Shown in pieces: positions 48,487 to 57,400 of a stretch of 64,000 bases of DNA. The notes under the pieces were generated by a model, which saw nothing but the letters and a program-made list of their open reading frames with translations, ran no database searches and was not told the origin of the DNA. Both the position numbers and the translations under genes were made by a program. The stretch comes from Antedon mediterranea (lineage: Eukaryota > Echinodermata > Crinoidea > Comatulida > Antedonidae): contig NC_092672.1 in NCBI RefSeq assembly GCF_964355755.1, positions 4,712,001 through 4,776,000 of the forward strand. Direction: 5' to 3'. The stretch's first letter is position 1, and each line of letters starts with the position of its first letter.

Positions 48487-51400
48487 CTAAAACGTAGATA
48501 AATATATATATATATATATGATTATACGTGCGTAAAACTTGTTTCCCACTAGAGACGCAACGCAAGGACGAGTTGAGAAAAGACAACCAACATTGCCTCT
48601 GCGTTGCGTGTACGTCCTTGCGTTGCATCCTAGTGGGAACCAAGCTTTTGGAGTCAATACTATTGTTAGACTGTGGAGGAATAAGTTTCATGGTTAGACT
48701 AAAGCTTGGTTCCCACTAGAACGTAACGCAAGGACGTAAACGCAACGCAAGTGAATTGACCAATCACAAGCGATGGCTTATTCGCTTGTGATTGCTAACT
48801 GTCTATAACTTCGCTTGTCATTGGTTAAAACGCTTACGTTGCGTTTACGTCTTTGCGTTACGTTCTAGTGGGAACCACGCTTAAAGCTTGGTTCCCGCTA
48901 GGACGTAACTCAAGGACGCAATCCATGCGAATTGACCAATCAAAGCGATGGATTATATGAACTTTCGTTTGTGATGGTCAATTCGCTTACGTTACGGCTT
49001 ACGTCCTTACTTTACGTCCAAATGGGAACCAAGCTTTACGAAATGTTGCGTACCTGGTGGGCATTTCAGACACACGGCATGTTCATCTTTATTTCCAAAC
49101 GTGCCCCTTTGGCAGAACGTACACTCTGTTTGATCATCGCCGGGACATTCAATGCCGCTGATATATATTATCGATTGTTTTTCATGTTTAGCGTTGGAGA
49201 GTCCCTCTAGTGTAATATTGATTCCATCATATGCACAGGTCCTAGAAATAAATTTCACATCCAAAATTGATGAGCACATACGAACAAGTTAAAGGAGGCC
49301 ATTAATGGAGCATTCGATTTGCGGCGACCAAAGTAGGCCTACGTCATGTTAATTCACAGATGTGTTTTTTCTTCCCTTGACTACTGTCGGTCAGTGGATG
49401 GCTTCGGTAAAACTAATAATTTAATTTAGATAAAGATATAATGTGCTTCAGACAGAACTTACGCTATAACATTCTGGCCAACCGAATTTGGCAACTTGTG
49501 TAGCTGTTCACAAGATAGGTAAACTATTGTAAAACTTGCAAAACTGTCCTCATCAATTGTATATATTGGGTTGTCGTGTATATACCTATTGTACATGAAT
49601 TATTGCATTAAACCAATCCATAACAGTGTAACAAGAAAAGATACATTTCCATTTGATACTTGTATGCTAGGCTACATATTATAATATAACAAGAGGGACA
49701 GACAATCAATATCATTTAACTTACAGATATGCTTGTTGTTTTTCTTCTGTCATCTTGAAAGCAAATTGCGAAATATTACTTAATTGATTGCCGTAAAGAT
49801 ATCTAAAATATGAATGATAATGTTAATAAATCAATAAATTATTCACGTAATTGAAACATTTCAACGTATTTACTTTGGATCGTAACGAAGACGGCCTTGC
49901 CTTGGGTCAGACCTACCCACACCCCTTTCATTCTCTCTGCATGCATCAAAAGCCTTTTTGTCACTTAGGCCTATAACCTAAAACGCTCTATGATATTAAA
50001 TTTAAGTTACAATTCGAGTCTCTTTTTGGGAGTTCCGATTTAAATTGTAACCTTCCATTTGTTAACATAATGCTTATTTACATTGCAGACAGGTTGGAGT
50101 CATCAAACGCATAGTCATCAATACTACTGATGTTATTATGGGCTATCATTCTGAAAAAAAAAATAACAGAAACGTTCAATTAATATATAACCCGTTCGTT
50201 ATATACCGTACGCTTCATACGACTATTACGGCGATCGCACCTCCATGAGTTAAAGAGGATGGGAGAGTTGAGTTCCGGTTAGATTAAGGCCAACTCAGAC
50301 AGCATCGTAGGCTACGACGACGACCTAAAAAATACGCCCGACGCCATCTCAAGACGACTCGTCTCGTCGAGATTCAACTCAGACAGCACTGACGAGTCAA
50401 GACGTTTCGGCGGGCCTCGTCGTACGACGCTATCTCGGTTGGCCTTTACAGTGTTACTAAATAGTTAGTCGAGGCATGTAAAGGTTGATAAGCTACTAGG
50501 CATTAATACAGTATTAATACTTACAAGACTTTCAGCTTTGTCATTCCCTTGAAATTCGCCTTTCCAATGCTTGAAATATTGTTTTGAGACAACATGACTT
50601 CTTCGGTTGCATTGGTACCAATTTTGCCTGTTCCCAGTGTTTCAATGCTGTTGAAATTGAGCATTCTTCAAGAAAAATTATCAACATCTTTTAGAAATCG
50701 TGAACTTAAGTGAAGTATAAGTATTACAGGAACTCAATCTTCAAGTAAAGCTTATATTTAAAATATGGCGGCAATCGCACTTCAGCCTTCATTAGAAAAG
50801 TTCACATTCATTTTGATTCGCTTTAACTGTATTTTGTCTTTTATGTGTAAACTGAATTTGGGGTTGGGCCAACCGGCTCAGCTACAGTGATTAAGTTCAC
50901 TTAGGTTGACCCTGGTCTCCCCACTCTATAGTTCACTATGTCAGTCGGTCGGTCTGTCGATCTGTCTGTCTGTCGGTCCGGTATCACTATGCGTTTTAGC
51001 ACGCAACTTATGGCTGTTGGCCTTGTTTTTACAGGCCTACCACAATGTCATTTTCGGATTTAACAGACACATGTTCAAACTGCCATTTCAGTCACGTGTG
51101 TGCTTCAAATCTTCTAGGGCATAACCAGACCATACCTTAATAATATAATCGAAAAATTAAATATAGAACCGAACTTACAATTGTGTAATTGTACACATGC
51201 TAACGGCTGGTGAAATTTCGGTAAGCATATTGTTGGTCAGAAACCTGAAATTGTAAAGATGTAAATTCTACTTTAAATACGGCCTATTTTAGAGGAGGAT
51301 GTTGGTTGTATGAATCAGAAAACCGCATATAGAGGGGAGAGGAGGAGACTATACGATATTACTCACAATCCATGTATAATGCATACACTGTCAAATGCTT

Positions 51401-54400
51401 CATCGTCAATATATGAAATCTGGTTATTTTGCAATGATCTAACAAAATAAATATGATATTATATTAAGATACAATGCATATCATTATATAGACTTGGTGT
51501 ATGCGTTCTATTATTATAAACATTGCCGCCGACTTCCGCCGATATTGCTTATTGAAACTTTTGGAATAAATATTCACTCTAATAGTGAGAAAATAATTAA
51601 CGAAGCTCTTCATTTTGATATTAATAAAACTTGCTAGAAAACAAAGTCCATGAAATCTACTCACAAGGTGCCGATAGTACTGCATCCATCAAAAACGCCT
51701 TTATCGATTCTTGTCAATTTACAGTCATCCATGAAGCTATGGAAATCAGGATGTAATATTTTGAAATTTAACTCAACCACCTAGTGTGGGCTAAAAGTCT
51801 TACCCCACAACGATCAGAAAAAAATTACCGTAGCGTAGTTTGTAAATATCTTTATACCAGCTTTTAATTAAATAATTATTAATAGAAAATAAAACTAGAG
51901 GGTACTCCGAGAGTACAAACCTCCGCCTACTGTAAAATTCCCCTACATAAAACTATTTTACTGCCTAGAGACCAGAGATTTTATCCGATTCTCACCAAAC
52001 TTAGCCACAATGATCAATGACTCATCATATACTTGTGGTTAAATTGAACGGTCAGGGTCAAGGATCAAGGTCCACAAAAAAAAAAGAAATAAAAAAATAA
52101 TAATTAAAAAAAAAACCTCAGCGGGACTTGAACCAGCGATCTCAACTGTGAGAGGCTGGATACATAACCATTACACCAAACGCTCATCCACAACCTTGTA
52201 GTGTGCAGTTAGCCTATTTACACATAGAACTAAAAAAAAAAATGTTAACAAAATATAAATATTTTTCGGGGACATTTTATGTAGGGGAATTTTACAGTAG
52301 GCGGAGGTTTGTACTCTCGGAGTACCCTCTAGTTAATAATATTAAAACACGTATGCCCATTTTTCGCTTAATATTACTACGTTTGTTTGCACAATAACGC
52401 TCACAATTGTCAACTTTTTCTCCTGATTTGTTAATAGATATATCAATAGATTATGCCTATCAATTTTCATGAAAATCGATATAGAAATAACGCAAAAAAT
52501 GTTTAAATGAAATCTCGAGTTATCTGCATGTTTAAATGGACCGAAATAATAAATAGCGCGCCCTCTTTCGCCCTGTGCATTTTCAAGTTCGTCTAAAACT
52601 TACATTGATGTGTCGACTGGACAGTTGTCAAATGCTCTGTATGGTAAACTATTTAATTGCCCATGATCTAAAAAACTGAATAATAATAATGTAAAATATT
52701 CATCAATATTAATGTATGTTGATAAAGGACAAACATTAATTGTTGATCATTTACACTTTACTAACATGTATAGTGAGGCAATTTGATTCAACGTGAAAGC
52801 ATCCGTCAGCAAAGTCTCTAAACAGTTGTGCGATAATCTCCTAAAAGAAAAAGAATGAAAAAGAAGCATATTAAAGTACTGTACTTTAAAGGTTTCGGAA
52901 GAGATTATTGTAAAACAGTATATTCTGGCTCAGTTTTACAGTGTGATTTCATTCTAGTGTACAAAGTTGATACACACATTTTCTTGTTACTCAAGTTTAA
53001 TTTAATTTATACTTACAGAGTATTTATATGTACCCCTCTAAATGAACCGTGTTCAATTTCTTCTATCGGGTTCGAATTAAAATTACTAAATAGAACAAAA
53101 GAAAAACATAATATAAAGTGTCGTTTATGGAATTGTAGTCTGTCGTATATTTTTTTTTATTTCGTGTGGCCAGCATTCACCACATATTACTATATTGAGG
53201 AAAGATCGGTACAGATGGTACTTGGGTCACACTAAAGAGGACTTGACCAATCACAAGCGATGGATTATTCGAACTGTCTCTTGTCATTGGTCAACTAATA
53301 AGAGTTTAAATAGGCCAACTTACATGGCACGTAACAGTCCTGATCCTTTAAACATATCTTCCTTGAGTTTTCTGATGTTATTGTTTTCAAAATTTCTAAA
53401 TAAAAATAAATCTATTAGAGAAAGTTGCAAATTTTGACGAGTGTATAAGTTACAAAATTAGTTTGTGCATAGTTCGGTTTTGACAAGTTCTTATATTCGA
53501 TAACTCCTTGGTTTGGTGAATATGATGGCATTGAGTGAGAATGATGTCGATATTGGTTATTATATTAATTATGAGAATGTCGGTAAAGGTTTTATCTTAC
53601 ATTACAGAAAGAAATGTTAGATTCTGGAAAACGTAGTCTATTTCGGTAAACTTGTTGTTTGTAGCGCTTCTAAAAAATAATAGAATTGATTAATAATAAG
53701 AAATACTGGTATTAAACTACAGAGCTTTGTTACTGAACTTGAACCCTAAACTTTCTTATAATCAAACTGAACTTAAAGACAAACACCTGCATCATTACTA
53801 CATTCATAATACTGTAATCTGTGTAACATTATTGAAGTCTCTTGTGATAATACAGTAGTTCTTTAAAACCATGAACACACACAGTTTTGGCACCAGGAGA
53901 AAATTTATGCTGCTTTAATATCCGGATAAACAAACAGCACAGTTTCAGTAGGCCTACACTATAAATGTACCAATAATTAAATTAATAACTATACGTAGGC
54001 CTACTCAAATCATTTTATTTCTCCGCAAAACCTTCACAGGCACCTTCTATTTCGTCGTGAAGGTCGTGTACTTGTTTACCTCTGTCCGAAAAGTGGTATT
54101 AATATCAAATAAAAACAACATGTTATACCTTGTAGTTTATATACTTACACCAACTGGATTGGTTTTGGTAGCTTTGGCAATTTACTCAGAAAATTATTGT
54201 CAAGGTATCTGTAGAAAAAAAAATTATTGCATGCTTAGTGTTGACGAATACCAGCTGCTGATAGCGGCGTTGTATAGATGTATAAACTACATTACAACAT
54301 TAGAATTAAATTAAAGTACTTAAATTTAGATAGACTTACAGTCGAGTAAGATGTTCCAGGTTGAGCAGTGCATCTTCTGGAATTGTTGTCAAATTATTAT

Positions 54401-57400
54401 TAGATAAGTTTCTGAAATATAAAAATTAAGCAGTTGTTTGGTTGGTTATAGCAAAGCTATATAATCTGTGGGTAGTAAAACCATGGATATACGCAAAACG
54501 TTACAGATAGTGGAATCAGTTACGTTACGTACGTATATCGCACCGATACTTCACCACTCACACAAAATATTGCTTCCAGAGTGGCTACTAAAGCTCTGTC
54601 TACACAATCAAACTTTATGTGGCAAAAAAAATTTTATGTGCCCAAAAATGGACATGATGATGTCATATCACTACCATATTTGAGCATACAACAACCATAT
54701 TTGGGTACACTTTTTTGTCTAACTAGTATGATAGTGTAGACAGAGCTTTAGCTATAAAGAACGACTTTATTTAATACAACTGTAGCTCTTAATTCTTTTA
54801 ATCAAACTAGTGGAATGTTATAAATTCATTTGTGATTACAAACCAGATGAACATTTGCAATCATAAAAACAATCTTATTGAAATACATGAGGTATTTTGT
54901 AGTAATATGAATTAACATCCGGCCTACACATTTCTGTCCATTTTCGGATGCTCTAAAGAAGCAGATGCACACATTATTTAAGTCTCTTGTGATATTTCTT
55001 TAAACCGATAGGCCTAAACTAAGATTGCTGGTGCCAGAAGAACATTTATGTTGCTTTAATATCCTGATAAACCAACATCACAGTTTCAGTTTTACTATAA
55101 ATGTACCTATAATTAAATTGTATTTTATTTATTTATTTTATTTTATTTCAACCACATCTAACAGCGAAAAATCGCCAATTACAGGATGCCTTAAAACTCT
55201 TTAGATATAAATATAGAATTAAAAGCACATTAAAATACAGAACATGAAACATACAAAATGAAAAACTTAAATCGATTTAAGAACTTTAGACTTAAATTTT
55301 GTCCAAACAAATATCGATAGTCTTATCTTTAATAGAAATTGAATTAAAAAGCTTGGATAATCTTTGATTGAAACCATTTTTGGTTACGTTGCGAGAGGTT
55401 GGTCGATTAATTTTGAGAAAAAAAAATGACAAAATATTTCATTTAAAAAGAGAGTTGAAGCATTTAAAAAAAAATACCAAATCGAAAAAGCTTCTCCGAG
55501 TATGAAGCGGAGAAAGATGAATTAAAGGACCTGGATTGTTGTGGTTAATAAAGTAAATAAATTTGAATTGAACCCGTTCGATACGATTTGATTGGGAGAT
55601 CAAAATGGAATTGTAAATTGTTGATAAAAAGTAAAAAATAGGTCGGACAAGAGAGATATAAAGTTTAAGTTTACTAACACTATCGATATTTTTATAGTGA
55701 CGCCAAAGCATATCTAATACGGGGCCTACTGAAAGTATTATTTTATTTTATTTCCCCGCAAAACATGGAAAACCTTTCTCGTGTTAGGCACCTTCTATTT
55801 CGTCGTGAAGGTCTGTTTTACCTTTGTCCGAAAAGTGACATTAATATCAATAAAAACAACATACTATACCTTGTAGTTTATATACTTACACCAACTGGAT
55901 TGATTTTGGTAGCTTTGGCAATTTACTCAGAAAATTATTGTCAAGGTATCTGTAGGAATAGAAATTACTGTATGCTTAGTGTTGACGAATCCAGTTGCTT
56001 ACAGCGCCGTTGTATAGATGTATAAACTACATTGCAACATTATAATTAAATAATAATTGTATTTTTAAAAGTATTTCAATTGTATTATACTTAATTATAG
56101 TACTTTAATTTAGATAGACTTACAGATCAGTAAGATGTTCCAGGCTGAGCAGTGCATCTTCTGGAATTGTTGTCAAATCATTATTAGATAAATTTCTGAA
56201 ATATAACAATTATGCAGTTGGTTATAGCAAAGCTATATAATCTGTGGGTATAGTGAAACCATGGATAGACGCAAAACGTTACCGATAGTGGAATCAGTTA
56301 CGTTACGTACGTATACCGCACCGATACTTTTATTATTATTATTCTTTTATTTCATATAAAACATCAAAAACATTAGACACCACCATGCCACAAGTTACCA
56401 CTAGTGGCCAAAGGCCAGATTGTGGGTAACTTTTACATGCATGTACCTAGACCAATAAAAATATACAAAAATGAAACATACAAAATAATAAATTATACAA
56501 AAATGAGTGAAAATCAGGCGTTAAGCAGGCGGATAAAATAAGGGATTGGGCTGTTACTGAAACGGGCGGTTCTGGATGGTAATTGTGAAATGTTATTACT
56601 ATTACGGAGCAACCTCCCATGACTTTCAAACCGTGTCACCGGTAAAAGATCAGCAGAATGAACAGTCTGAGATATTCCCTTGGCAAATTTGAGACTGTGA
56701 GCTATTCTCCTATCAGTAAGGGATGAGATGTTACAGACCTTTAGAGCTTTGTCATACGAACTAAAATCCCTTCCCAATATGGTACGGCATGCTCTGCGTT
56801 GGACAGATTCTATAGAGTTGCTAAGCGATTTGGTTAAGCCGGGGTGCCATACAACATCGGCATATTCAAGGAGGGGTCTAATATACCCACAGTAGACTTC
56901 ACCAGTTACACAAAATATTGCTTCCAGAGTGGCTACTAAAGCGCTGTCACAGTTTCAGTACACTATAAATGTACCTATAATTAAATCGTATGTTATACGT
57001 AGGCCTACTCCCAAAGCCTTATTTTATTTCCACGCAAGACGTGGAAAACCTTCCCTTCCCTGTATCTCGTCGTGAAGACAGCTGTCCGAAAAGTGGCATT
57101 AATATCAATAAAAACAATATACTAGACCTATACCTTGTAGTTTATATACTTACATATTCTCGATTGATTTTGGTAGCTTTGGCAATTTACTCAGGAAATT
57201 ACTATCAATAGAGCTGTAGAAATGACAGTAGAATTAAGCTATGTCTACACCATCAAACTAGTTCGCACAAAAAAGTGTGATGTGCCCAAGTATGGCAGTG
57301 ATATGACATCATCGTGTCCATTATGGGCACATCACATTTTTTTGTCACACAAAGTTTGATAGTGTAGACAGAGGTTGACGAAGATTATCCTATCCCAGCT

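Noticed and set aside
48487-48691. N-terminal extension of the large minus-strand ORF ending at 46610
   Set aside because: The extension translates MITE-B and TA-repeat sequence and precedes an AG acceptor. The codon split G|GC joins perfectly to the previous exon at 49054.
52121-52184. Functional tRNA gene
   Set aside because: A- and B-boxes are good, but the acceptor and T stems do not pair properly and the sequence is enclosed in a transposable element.
54057-54314. Plus-strand ORF repeated at 55765-56025 and 56990-57211
   Set aside because: The similarity among the three copies is due to the triplicated segment. The conserved coding strand is the minus strand, which carries LRR exons with proper splice sites.
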